From positions 1 to 40,287 of the forward strand of contig CALKEI010000044.1 in assembly GCA_938085095.1 (NCBI GenBank): 40,287 nt of DNA. The letters are read 5' to 3'. The translations under genes and the position numbers were made by a program. This document shows positions 30,654 through 39,906 of the stretch, piece after piece. Numbering within the stretch: position 1 is the stretch's first letter; each line of letters begins with the position of its first letter. A model generated the notes under the pieces. It worked only from the letters and a program-made list of their open reading frames with translations, had not been told where the DNA came from and searched no databases. The stretch is from an uncultured Luminiphilus sp. GTDB lineage: Bacteria > Pseudomonadota > Gammaproteobacteria > Pseudomonadales > Halieaceae.

Positions 30654-31415
30654 ATGAGGGTCATCAGCCTCGTCGTTGAGGGGTTAGAGCGGGCAGCCAA
30701 AACAGAGTGCCTGACCTGGCTGTTTGCGCAGGACGCAGACATCATTTGCCTGCAGGATACCCGTTGCGCAGAGCACAGCCTCAAGGGGCAAAGCTTTTTT
30801 CCTGACCATTACCACCCCTACTTTCTGGACCATTACGATAATCCTACTAAGAACGGTGTGGCGATCTACTGTAAACGTCTTCCCAAAGCCATTATCTGGG
30901 GACTGGGGTTCGACGATTTCGACGCTCAGGGACTTTACATCCAAGCCGATTTCGAAGAAATCAGCGTGGGGTCGGTACTGGTGCCTTCCGGTGTTGAGGG
31001 GCCAAAGGCAATGGAAAACAAGCTGGATTTTCTCTCGAGGCTCAGCGGCCATCTTGAAAAAGTGCGTCACAAACGACGCGGCTACATCCTCTGCGGAGGC
31101 TGGGAGCTGATGGCGCATCACGCTGATGCCGAAGAAGCCGGTAACAGCAGTGCGCTCCCGGGACTGTCAGCAGCCGAGCGCGGCTGGATGCTGGACCTCT
31201 TCGATAGTGGCTATGCCGACGCCTACGCTCTGGCTGAAAACGAGCCGGGCACCTACACTTGGTGGCCAGACGGCGATGATGCCGGAGGCGTCCGCACTGA
31301 CACACAAATCATTTCAGAGCTGCTGGTTAACTCTGTTGAGCGCGGTTACGTCTACGACGAGCAGGCCTTTTCTCATCATGCCCCTGTCGTCATTGACTAT
31401 GATCTGAGTCTCTAA
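30654..31415 (+). CDS. Crc-like catabolite repression control protein (degenerate exonuclease III homolog)
   Basis: [38 protein letters not shown]...[21 protein letters not shown]...[16 protein letters not shown]...YTWWPD...[13 protein letters not shown] resembles Pseudomonas Crc as I recall it. It sits between pyrE and rph, the crc position in Pseudomonas. Confidence 0.85.
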   Translation: MRVISLVVEGLERAAKTECLTWLFAQDADIICLQDTRCAEHSLKGQSFFPDHYHPYFLDHYDNPTKNGVAIYCKRLPKAIIWGLGFDDFDAQGLYIQADFEEISVGSVLVPSGVEGPKAMENKLDFLSRLSGHLEKVRHKRRGYILCGGWELMAHHADAEEAGNSSALPGLSAAERGWMLDLFDSGYADAYALAENEPGTYTWWPDGDDAGGVRTDTQIISELLVNSVERGYVYDEQAFSHHAPVVIDYDLSL

Positions 31416-32146
31416 CCAACGCTCAATGCCGCCCGCTGTGCTGCCGTAATGGCCGCGCTGGCAGATGACGCCAGCGTGAGTAACCCGGTCAGCTCGTCCT
31501 GAGTGAACGTGGCGCCTTCCGCAGTGCCCTGCACCTCGATCAACCCGCCGTCCTCGGTCATGACAACATTCATGTCGCTATCGGCTCTCGAGTCCTCGGC
31601 ATAATCAAGATCCACTACGGGTAACCCTTTCCATACTCCAACCGACACCGCAGAAATCAGATGCCGGAGCGGGTCTGATTCCAAGTCGCCAGACCGCTGC
31701 AAACCATTGAGTGCATCGACCACCGCTACGCAGGCACCTGAAATGGCCGCCGTGCGGGTTCCACCGTCCGCCTGAATCACATCGCAGTCTACGATCAGCG
31801 TGCGCTCCCCCAGCAACTTTAAGTCCAGCGCCGCGCGCAACGACCGGCCAATCAACCGCTGGATTTCAACGGTCCTGCCGCTCTGCTTGCCGCGCGCCGC
31901 CTCACGATCCATGCGCGACCCGGTCGAGCGCGGCAACATTCCGTATTCGGCTGTCAGCCAACCCTCCCCTTTACCGCGCAAAAATCCGGGCACTCCGGCA
32001 TTGATGCTCGCGGTGCAAATGACCTTAGTTTGTCCGAACGAAACCAGCACCGAACCCTCAGCATGGCAGGTATAACTTCGTTCAAAGTGAATGGGCCGCA
32101 TTGCCTCAGGGGCGCGACCGCTAGGCCGTTCGGGTGTTGTCTCCAT
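31412..32146 (-). CDS. rph: Ribonuclease PH
   Basis: [87 protein letters not shown]. Confidence 0.97.
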   Translation of the reverse strand: METTPERPSGRAPEAMRPIHFERSYTCHAEGSVLVSFGQTKVICTASINAGVPGFLRGKGEGWLTAEYGMLPRSTGSRMDREAARGKQSGRTVEIQRLIGRSLRAALDLKLLGERTLIVDCDVIQADGGTRTAAISGACVAVVDALNGLQRSGDLESDPLRHLISAVSVGVWKGLPVVDLDYAEDSRADSDMNVVMTEDGGLIEVQGTAEGATFTQDELTGLLTLASSASAAITAAQRAALSVG

Positions 32147-32227
32147 TACGGATCTCCTACTGTGGAAGGACAGTCAGCCCGGGTCACTGCTGTTACAATT
32201 AACGTCGTTTTTCGCGGGGGAATCACG

Positions 32228-33091
32228 GTGACTCAGAGCATGACGGGCTTTGCCCGCGGCAGTGTAACAACGGGGGCCCTGACGGTCACGGTGGAGTGCC
32301 GCTCCGTCAATAACCGCTATCTGGATCTTCAGTGTCGCATGCCCGATGCCTTGAGGAGCATCGAGAGCGCGCTGCGTGAACAAGCGGGTAAACACTTTTC
32401 GCGCGGTAAGCTTGAAATGCTGATTCGGCTGTCTCACAGCGGTTCGAATACCCCTGCCACCCTGAATCACGAGCGCCTCAGTGCACTGAAGTCATCGCTG
32501 GCCGAGGTAGAAACTGCGTTCCCCGACGCGCCAACGCCAGATTCTTTGGCGTTATTACTATCCCCAGGAGTGCTGGCCGAGGAAGAAACAGACCACGAGA
32601 CACTCCACGCTGCGACCCTTGATGCCACCAAGGCGTGTTTTGAAGAACTTCACCAGCAGCGCCTGCAGGAAGGAGACAAGCTGGCGGCCATGATTCGACA
32701 ACGCTCAGACAGTATGAACAGTCACCTCAAGGGCCTTCGTGAGCAACTTCCAGCACTGCAAACCGCTTATCGGCAGCGGTTACTTGACCGATTGAAGGAG
32801 CTCGATATCGAAGCTGACCCGATTCGGCTGGAAGAAGAAATCGTCTATATATTGCAGCGTGCAGATGTGGAGGAGGAAATGGATCGCCTGGACGCCCATC
32901 TCGGTGCGATCGAAACCGCTCTTGCCGGCCAAGCGCCCTGCGGAAGGCGGTTGGATTTTTTAATGCAGGAACTCAACCGCGAGGCCAATACGCTTGGCTC
33001 GAAATCCACAGCACTGAGCACAACCAATACCTCGGTGGACTTCAAGGTGTTGATCGAACAGATGCGCGAACAGATTCAAAATATTGAGTAG
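32228..33091 (+). CDS. yicC: YicC family endoribonuclease
   Basis: MTQSMTGFARGS, ECRSVNNRYLDLQCRMPD, RRLDFLMQELNREANTLGSKS. GTG at 32228 preferred over the upstream ORF start, which overlaps rph. Confidence 0.93.
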   Translation: MTQSMTGFARGSVTTGALTVTVECRSVNNRYLDLQCRMPDALRSIESALREQAGKHFSRGKLEMLIRLSHSGSNTPATLNHERLSALKSSLAEVETAFPDAPTPDSLALLLSPGVLAEEETDHETLHAATLDATKACFEELHQQRLQEGDKLAAMIRQRSDSMNSHLKGLREQLPALQTAYRQRLLDRLKELDIEADPIRLEEEIVYILQRADVEEEMDRLDAHLGAIETALAGQAPCGRRLDFLMQELNREANTLGSKSTALSTTNTSVDFKVLIEQMREQIQNIE

Positions 33092-33100
33092 GTATCGAGT

Positions 33101-33721
33101 GTGAATCCAATAAGAGGACAACTGCTGATTATTTCTGCACCCAGTGGCGCGGGGAAAACGTCTCTCATCAAAGCGCTGGTGGAGCAGGACAGTCGGGTTG
33201 AGGTGTCCGTCTCTCATACCACCCGGCCGAAGCGGCCCGGCGAAGCCGAAGGCATCAATTATTTTTTTGTCTCGCCCGAGACCTTTAACGAAATGCGGGA
33301 CGCCGGGGCCTTTTTCGAGTCGGCTCAGGTATTCGGCCACTTTTATGGCACCAGCTTGGCCCAGCTCGAGTCGCGCCTGGCTGAAGGCGCAGATGTGATT
33401 TTGGAAATTGATTGGCAAGGAGCGCAGCAGGTGCAATCGCTTCTACCAGATAGCGCCTGGTTATTCATTTTGCCGCCTTCCATCGATGCGCTCAAAGCGC
33501 GGCTTCAGGCGAGAGGACAGGACGCAGATGACACCATCGATATCAGAATGAATGCCGCCCGAGAAGAAATGTCGCATTGGGAAGAGGCCAATTACCTGAT
33601 TATCAATGACGATTTCGGCACCGCGCTTGGGGAATTACAAGCACTGGTTCGTACCCTGCGGCTGCGCACAGGGCAACAGCAGTCGACGCTCCACGACCTT
33701 ATAGAAGGTCTGCTCGCCTGA
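33101..33721 (+). CDS. gmk: Guanylate kinase
   Basis: LLIISAPSGAGKTSLIKAL, VSVSHTTRPKRPGEAEGINYFF, VILEIDWQGAQQV. Confidence 0.97.
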   Translation: MNPIRGQLLIISAPSGAGKTSLIKALVEQDSRVEVSVSHTTRPKRPGEAEGINYFFVSPETFNEMRDAGAFFESAQVFGHFYGTSLAQLESRLAEGADVILEIDWQGAQQVQSLLPDSAWLFILPPSIDALKARLQARGQDADDTIDIRMNAAREEMSHWEEANYLIINDDFGTALGELQALVRTLRLRTGQQQSTLHDLIEGLLA

Positions 33722-33736
33722 GCGCCCCGTATAGGG

Positions 33737-33767
33737 CTTACAGTTCACGTCAAATTTACACTGTAAG
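33737..33767. repeat. Inverted repeat in the gmk-rpoZ intergenic region
   Basis: CTTACAGT-N15-ACTGTAAG. A TATACT hexamer (-10-like) follows at about 33793 before rpoZ. Confidence 0.45.
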
Positions 33768-33846
33768 GGCAGTGCAGAGCGCTTTCGTACGTTATACTGC
33801 GCGGCCGCAAAACGATGCGGTGAGGAATTAAGGAGACCACGCTGTC

Positions 33847-34104
33847 ATGGCGAGAATTACTGTTGAAGACTGTCTGGACAATGTCGATAACCGCTTTGAG
33901 CTGGTCATGCTGGCGTCCAAGCGCGCGCGGCAGATGGCGACCGGCGGGCGCGACCCACTCGTTAACGACGAATCGGACAAGGCCACCGTCATCGCGCTGC
34001 GAGAAATTGCAGAGGGCTTAATCACCCCCGAAGTGCTCGCCCGCGAGAGCGAAATCGAAGCGGAAGAGGAATTGGCGGCCAGCTTCGAGACACCCATCCT
34101 CTAG
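33847..34104 (+). CDS. rpoZ: RNA polymerase omega subunit
   Basis: [59 protein letters not shown]. Confidence 0.97.
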   Translation: MARITVEDCLDNVDNRFELVMLASKRARQMATGGRDPLVNDESDKATVIALREIAEGLITPEVLARESEIEAEEELAASFETPIL

Positions 34105-34122
34105 TTCTGGAAACCGCTGGCG

Positions 34123-36342
34123 GTGGTAACAACAACACTCCAAGCGCTCAGCGGATCCTTTCCCGGCATTAGCTCACGGCTGGGATCACGTCCCACCGCC
34201 CATTCATTACCCCTTGAAGGGCAGTTTGCTAACAGCTCGCTCGCCGCTTTTGAACAACTCATCGCCGACTACCTGCCGCTGGACCAGGCGCAGCAGGTCA
34301 GGCGTGCTTACTATTACTCCGAACAAGCCCACTACGGGCAGACCCGACGCAGCGGAGAGCCTTACGTCACTCACCCGCTCGCAGTGGCGAGTATTCTTGC
34401 GCGCATGCACATGGATGCGCAAAGCCTCATGGCGGCTCTTCTGCATGATGTCATTGAAGACACTGGCGTCAACAAAGAAGACATTGGCGCCCAGTTTGGT
34501 GACGAGGTTGCTGAGCTGGTTGACGGTGTCAGTAAGCTGACGCACGTCGAATTTGATTCGGTCGAGCTCAGGCAGGCAGAAAACTTCCAAAAAATGACGC
34601 TGGCGATGGCCAAGGATATCCGGGTCATACTCGTTAAGCTGGCAGACCGTTTGCACAACATGCGGACGCTGGGAGTGCTGAACCGGGAAAAAATAAAACG
34701 GATCGCCGGTGAAACGCTCGATATTTACGCCCCTATTGCGATGCGCCTTGGCATGAATGAAGTGCGGATGGAATTCGAGGATCTCGGACTCAAGGCCCTC
34801 TACCCCATGCGCGCCAGGCGTTTGGAGGCGGCGCGGCGTTCCGCCAGCGGAAACCGCAAACAGCTGGTAGACCAAATTCGCGATCAGCTGGGTCAGACGC
34901 TCAGCCGGGAGGGATTGGGCGCGACCGTCGCCGGCAGAGAAAAGCACCTCTACAGTATCTATAACAAGATGAAAGCGAAGCGAAAATCCTTCTCGGAGGT
35001 CATGGATATTTTTGCGTTTCGCCTGATCGTCGACTCGGTTGACGACTGCTATCGGGCGCTGGGCATGGTGCACAGCCTCTATAAGCCGGTGCCGGGAGAA
35101 TTCAAGGATTACATTGCCATCCCCAAGGCAAACGGCTATCAATCGCTGCATACCGTGCTGAAAGGGATGCACGGAGTGCCCATCGAAATTCAGATTCGCA
35201 CCCATGAAATGGAGGATATGGCGAACAACGGCATTGCCGCCCACTGGCTTTATAAAACCGAGGAAACTGGCGCCAGCATGTCGCACACCCGGGCGCGGGA
35301 GTGGGTGCAGGGGCTGCTGGAGATGCAACAGCGCGCAGGGGATTCATTGGAGTTTATTGAAAACGTCAAAATCGACCTCTTCCCTGACGAGGTTTACGTC
35401 TTTACGCCCCGGGGCGATATTCTCGAGCTGCCTAAAGGGTCCTGCGCCATCGATTTTGCCTACGCCGTCCACAGCGACATCGGTAATCATTGTGTCGCAG
35501 CGCGGGTTTCCAACCAGCTGGTGCCCCTGTCGGAACCGCTGGAGAGTGGCGCAACCGTCGAGATCGTCACGTCCCCGACTGGTCGGCCCAGCCCCTCGTG
35601 GTTGAACTGGGTGGTGACGGCAAGAGCGCGAACGCACATACGACACTTTTTGAAAGACCAGCGTCGCGAAGATTCTCTCGCGTTGGGACGAAACCTCCTC
35701 GATCGAGCGCTGATGGCGCACGATACGCGGCTCAATGCCATCAATGAAGAAACGCTTGCGGCAGCCCTCAGCGCGCTGGGAAAGGCCGATATAGAAACAC
35801 TGATGGTGGATGTGGCGCTGGGCAATACGCTGCCTAACATCGCCGTGGCGCATCTGACCAGTGCCAGTAACAACTCAGCGGTCAGCGGCGAGGCCGCGAC
35901 CCTTGGCATCCGCGGTACCGAAGGTGTCGGCGTAACGTATGCGAAATGTTGCTGTCCCCTCCCTGGCGATCCGATCCAAGGGTACCTTGGTCAGGAAAAA
36001 GGATTAATGGTGCATCGTGACAACTGTCGGAACTTAATGGAAATGCGTGAGCAGCCTGACCGGCTAATTTCGCTGCACTGGGATGAAATGGTCGAGCGCA
36101 GCTATCCGGTGGGGCTCAGGGTGCAGGTCGAAAATCGGCGCGGCATGATTGCCGTCCTCGCAACGCGGCTCAGCGCGATCGGCCTCAATATTGAGCGCAT
36201 TGCCACTCAGAACAAAGATGTTCAGTTCACCTTTGTCGATCTCGAGCTGCAGGTTAGTAGCAGAACCCATCTGGCGCGGGTCATGAAGCGATTGCGCAGC
36301 GTCGAGGGTGTACTCAAGGTGGTGCGCAGCGCAAGGCGGTGA
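34123..36342 (+). CDS. spoT: Bifunctional (p)ppGpp synthetase/hydrolase
   Basis: HD motif LLHDVIEDTG, KLADRLHNMRTL, VMDIFAFRLIVDSVDDCYRALGMVHSLYKPVPGEFKDYIAIPKANGYQSLHT, TGS domain and C-terminal ACT domain; rpoZ-spoT synteny. Confidence 0.97.
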   Translation: MVTTTLQALSGSFPGISSRLGSRPTAHSLPLEGQFANSSLAAFEQLIADYLPLDQAQQVRRAYYYSEQAHYGQTRRSGEPYVTHPLAVASILARMHMDAQSLMAALLHDVIEDTGVNKEDIGAQFGDEVAELVDGVSKLTHVEFDSVELRQAENFQKMTLAMAKDIRVILVKLADRLHNMRTLGVLNREKIKRIAGETLDIYAPIAMRLGMNEVRMEFEDLGLKALYPMRARRLEAARRSASGNRKQLVDQIRDQLGQTLSREGLGATVAGREKHLYSIYNKMKAKRKSFSEVMDIFAFRLIVDSVDDCYRALGMVHSLYKPVPGEFKDYIAIPKANGYQSLHTVLKGMHGVPIEIQIRTHEMEDMANNGIAAHWLYKTEETGASMSHTRAREWVQGLLEMQQRAGDSLEFIENVKIDLFPDEVYVFTPRGDILELPKGSCAIDFAYAVHSDIGNHCVAARVSNQLVPLSEPLESGATVEIVTSPTGRPSPSWLNWVVTARARTHIRHFLKDQRREDSLALGRNLLDRALMAHDTRLNAINEETLAAALSALGKADIETLMVDVALGNTLPNIAVAHLTSASNNSAVSGEAATLGIRGTEGVGVTYAKCCCPLPGDPIQGYLGQEKGLMVHRDNCRNLMEMREQPDRLISLHWDEMVERSYPVGLRVQVENRRGMIAVLATRLSAIGLNIERIATQNKDVQFTFVDLELQVSSRTHLARVMKRLRSVEGVLKVVRSARR

Positions 36343-36455
36343 TGCGGTCTATCGCGCGCAGTATTATCGGTCGCCGTCGCTTTCTGCTAGGCCTTGCAGC
36401 CTTACTCAGTCCGTTATTCAATAAAGTGCCCTCTGCACACTCACGGGAGTTTGTT

Positions 36456-36839
36456 GTGTCCAACAGAGCCATTATCGCCACTCAATCAGCACCGCAAGCC
36501 ATCGGGCCTTACTCGCAGGGCGTCAAGGTGGGAAACACTGTCTGGATATCGGGGCAAATACCGCTTGATCCGGTCTCTATGGAGATGGTGACGGCGGACA
36601 TTACTGCCGAAGCAGAGCAAGTATTCAATAACCTCAGTGCGGTTGCAGAGGCGGCGGGCGGAACGTTGGATGACGCCGTCAAAATTAATATCTCATTGAC
36701 GGACCTTGGAGACTTCGATGCCATCAATGCCGTGATGGCGGGCCATTTTAATGAACCCTATCCCGCAAGAGCCTGCGTTGAGGTCGCCGCTTTGCCCAAA
36801 GGTGCGCGCATCGAAGTCGAGGCGATTCTCGTCCTGTAA
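36456..36839 (+). CDS. ridA: RidA family reactive intermediate deaminase
   Basis: VSNRAIIATQSAPQAIGPYSQGVKVGNTVWISGQIPLDP...YPARACVEVAALPKGARIEVEAILVL. GTG at 36456 with GGGAG upstream. The frame is open back to ATG 36342. Confidence 0.9.
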   Translation: MSNRAIIATQSAPQAIGPYSQGVKVGNTVWISGQIPLDPVSMEMVTADITAEAEQVFNNLSAVAEAAGGTLDDAVKINISLTDLGDFDAINAVMAGHFNEPYPARACVEVAALPKGARIEVEAILVL

Positions 36840-36851
36840 GCCGGAGCTGAT

Positions 36852-37703
36852 CTACGCCTGTCCCGATACCGCCCGAGTATTCAGCGTGGCGGCATAGCCT
36901 TCACGCCACGAGGGGTAGGACAGCGTAAACCCGATCGACTCGAGGAGGGTACTTCGGCAGCGCCGGTTAGCGCGCGTCCGGGCGCTGCTCGTCTGCCTGA
37001 CAATCGCCACGTCTAATTGCGTAGCCAGCCAATCTTCAACCTCATGAGTCGGGGTCGTATCGTGATCTGCTCCGATCAACGTCGGTGGCACCGATTGACC
37101 TCTTTGGTCACGAAGCAGGCAATGGACGATCAACCGTGACAGGTCGTCGCGATGAATGCGATTACCGTAATGGGCATCTGTTGCACCGCCCTCTCCTGAC
37201 CGCACCCGCCGGATCAGCATTCCCTCAGGATCTCCGTAAACCCCGGCCGGCCGGATAATCGTTGCAGTGGCAGCACGGCGAATCGTCGCTTCTGCGGCCA
37301 CCATGGCATGCGCTTGCGGCTCATCGAGATTCAATGGCGAATGCTCATCTACCCAGCCGCCATCCGACTCCTGATAAACACGGGTCGAGGAGATCCAGAT
37401 CAACCGGCGGCAATGGCGCAACCAGCTCTGGGCAGCCAGTGACTGCGCGACGCGGGCAAAACCGGCATGATAGCCAGCAAGGTCGTAAGACTGCGGGGTG
37501 GGCGTGACCACGACGTAGTCAGGTTGGATGGGTGCCATCGCAGCAAAACTGTCGGGATCCGTTAGATCTAGCGCATAACATTCAAAGGTCTTCGGCAGGT
37601 GATTCGGATTTCGGCGCACGGCCGCAACGCACCAGTCCCTGTCGATCAGAGAGGCCCCAACGCGCACACCAATATCACCACAGCCGAGGATCAGCACCCG
37701 CAT
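36852..37703 (-). CDS. NAD-dependent epimerase/dehydratase-like SDR protein
   Basis: MRVLILGCGDIGVRVGASLIDRDWCVAAVRR (Rossmann GxGxxG), IWISSTRVYQES, ATIIRPAGVYGDP. Confidence 0.88.
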   Translation of the reverse strand: MRVLILGCGDIGVRVGASLIDRDWCVAAVRRNPNHLPKTFECYALDLTDPDSFAAMAPIQPDYVVVTPTPQSYDLAGYHAGFARVAQSLAAQSWLRHCRRLIWISSTRVYQESDGGWVDEHSPLNLDEPQAHAMVAAEATIRRAATATIIRPAGVYGDPEGMLIRRVRSGEGGATDAHYGNRIHRDDLSRLIVHCLLRDQRGQSVPPTLIGADHDTTPTHEVEDWLATQLDVAIVRQTSSARTRANRRCRSTLLESIGFTLSYPSWREGYAATLNTRAVSGQA

Positions 37704-37774
37704 GGCTTCACGTCCTCATCAAAGAGTGGCTAAGATACCACCCTAGCACGAGACCTTTTCGCAACGGGATACGC

Positions 37775-39838
37775 TTGAGTCAAACCATTCTCCAGAAGCC
37801 CGTAACAATCCTCCGTGGAGTGGGCGACAAAATGGCCGCCCGGCTATCCGATATCGGCATCCGGTCGCTCGAGGATTTACTATTCCATTTTCCTCTGCGT
37901 TACCAAGACAGAACGCAGGTTACCCCCATCGGCGGACTACACGATCAAGTGGATGGATTGATCGAGGGCGAAATTCGCGCGGCCGCCGTTACGCTGGGCA
38001 GGCGACGCACCTTAGTAGTGAAGGTAGAAGACGGCAGCGGCCTACTTACCGTTCGCTTTTTTCATTTTCGACAGGCGCAGGTCTCGCAGTTCAAACAGGG
38101 CTCTCCGGTGCAGCTTTTTGGTACCCCTCGCCGCCTCGGTGGACAGCTTGAGATGATTCACCCGGAGTACCGGCTGGGCGAGGGCGGTAGTCTCTTGGAA
38201 ACGGCGCTGACGCCCGTGTACCCCACTGTTAGTGGCCTCGGCCAGAGCACCTGGCGCAAGCTCTGCGGTCAGGCGTTAACCCTGCTCGGCAACAACCCGC
38301 CCGAGGATTTGCTAGCCAATCTGACGGAAGACCAGATCACTCTCCCCGAGGCCATTGGCTTTCTCCATAACCCGCCGCCCGCCGCGGCATTGAGTGAGAT
38401 CCAGCAGGGTCATCACCCCGCCCAGATCCGGCTGGCCCGTGAGGAATTGATCGCCCACCAGCTGACCGTGCAGGGCGTGCGTGACACGGAGCGACAACAT
38501 CGTGCTCCGTCTATCGCCGCCTCATCAGCTATCACGACAGCCTTTCTTGCCAGCCTTCCCTTCACGCCAACGGCAGCGCAAGAACGCGTTGCCCAGGAGC
38601 TGGCAGACGATATGTCCGCACAGCAACCCATGCTGCGGCTCGTCCAGGGCGATGTGGGCTCAGGAAAAACCCTTGTCGCCGCTCGGGCAGCGCTCGATAC
38701 CGTGTCGGCCGGCTATCAGGTTGCCTTTATGGCGCCAACGGAGCTCCTAGCCGAGCAGCATTTTTCGAATTTACAGACTTGGTTCGCTCCGTTAGGACTC
38801 ACTGTGACCTGGTTGAGTGGTCGCACCAAAGGCAAAGCTCGTCAAGCCGTTCTCGACCAGCTGGTAACGGGTGACGCTCGAATCGTGGTCGGCACACACG
38901 CCCTTTTTCAGCAGGATGTGCGGTTTGATCAACTGGGTCTCATCATTGTCGACGAGCAACACCGTTTTGGTGTTCATCAGCGTCTGGCGCTCGCCGACAA
39001 AGGAGTCCAAGATCAACGCCCTCATCAGCTTGCCCTGACCGCCACGCCCATTCCCCGTTCTTTGGCTATGGTCGCTTATGGCGATCTCGACTGCTCGATC
39101 ATTGACGAACTGCCCCCCGGTCGGCAGCCGGTGACTACCACTTTGATCGATCACGCTCGCCGCGAAGCGGTGATTCGAAGAGTGGGTGTGGCCTGCAGTG
39201 AGGGCCGGCAGGCCTATTGGGTCTGCACTGCCATTGAGGAGAGTGACACGCTCGATATCGAGGCCGCCGAAGCAACGCGGGACGCGCTGAGCCATGCATT
39301 GACTGATATCTCTATTGGATTGGTGCACGGCAAGCTGAAGCCCACGGAGAAGGCAGCGGTCATGGAGGAGTTCAAGCGCGGCGACATACAGCTGCTGGTC
39401 GCGACCACAGTCATTGAAGTGGGTGTGGACGTGCCTAACGCCAGCCTGATGATTATCGACAATGCCGAGCGGCTGGGCCTCGCACAGCTGCATCAACTGA
39501 GAGGACGAGTCGGACGAGGGACCGTCGATAGCCACTGCTTGCTTCTGTTCCGCCAGCCTCTGTCCACCACCGCTCAACAACGGCTGAAAGTCATGCAAGA
39601 TTCTCACGATGGCTTTGTCATCGCCGAGGCTGATCTGGAGATCCGGGGACCCGGAGAGCTGCTGGGAACGAGACAGACCGGCCTCGCTGAGTTCCGAGTG
39701 GCGCGGTTACCCGAACATGAGTCGCTGTTGATCGAAGCACAGACCCTAGCGGCTCGAATGTATCAAAGCGACCCAGAGAGAGCGCGCGGTCTGATGCAGC
39801 GCTGGTCTGGGGCCCGGGCTGATTTTGCCCGGGTTTGA
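37775..39838 (+). CDS. recG: ATP-dependent DNA helicase RecG
   Basis: VTILRGVGDKMAARLSDIGIRSLEDLLFHFPLRYQDRT, QGDVGSGKTLVAARAAL, IVDEQHRFGVHQR, LTATPIPRSLAM, QLHQLRGRVGRG. Probable TTG start at 37775; the listed longer ORF overlaps the SDR gene. Confidence 0.96.
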   Translation: MSQTILQKPVTILRGVGDKMAARLSDIGIRSLEDLLFHFPLRYQDRTQVTPIGGLHDQVDGLIEGEIRAAAVTLGRRRTLVVKVEDGSGLLTVRFFHFRQAQVSQFKQGSPVQLFGTPRRLGGQLEMIHPEYRLGEGGSLLETALTPVYPTVSGLGQSTWRKLCGQALTLLGNNPPEDLLANLTEDQITLPEAIGFLHNPPPAAALSEIQQGHHPAQIRLAREELIAHQLTVQGVRDTERQHRAPSIAASSAITTAFLASLPFTPTAAQERVAQELADDMSAQQPMLRLVQGDVGSGKTLVAARAALDTVSAGYQVAFMAPTELLAEQHFSNLQTWFAPLGLTVTWLSGRTKGKARQAVLDQLVTGDARIVVGTHALFQQDVRFDQLGLIIVDEQHRFGVHQRLALADKGVQDQRPHQLALTATPIPRSLAMVAYGDLDCSIIDELPPGRQPVTTTLIDHARREAVIRRVGVACSEGRQAYWVCTAIEESDTLDIEAAEATRDALSHALTDISIGLVHGKLKPTEKAAVMEEFKRGDIQLLVATTVIEVGVDVPNASLMIIDNAERLGLAQLHQLRGRVGRGTVDSHCLLLFRQPLSTTAQQRLKVMQDSHDGFVIAEADLEIRGPGELLGTRQTGLAEFRVARLPEHESLLIEAQTLAARMYQSDPERARGLMQRWSGARADFARV
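39813..39838 (+). terminator. Possible terminator overlapping the 3' end of recG
   Basis: CCCGGGC-TGATTTT-GCCCGGG followed by only TTT, ending at the recG TGA; weak U-tract. Confidence 0.4.
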
Positions 39839-39906
39839 TGAACAGGTGTCGCATCCCCCCACACAGGCCGCTAGACTGTCAGCCCGCGTCACAAGAATCA
39901 CACCCG

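Noticed and set aside
30654-31415. Annotation as active exonuclease III (xthA)
   Set aside because: Multiple catalytic positions are replaced and the gene sits in the crc locus; Crc-like is better supported.
34207-35328. 373-aa antisense ORF opposite spoT
   Set aside because: Fully antisense to a strongly conserved gene; composition looks like a mirrored GC-rich frame and no domain is recognisable.
38792-39607. 271-aa antisense ORF opposite recG
   Set aside because: Antisense to conserved RecG helicase motifs; no recognisable protein family.
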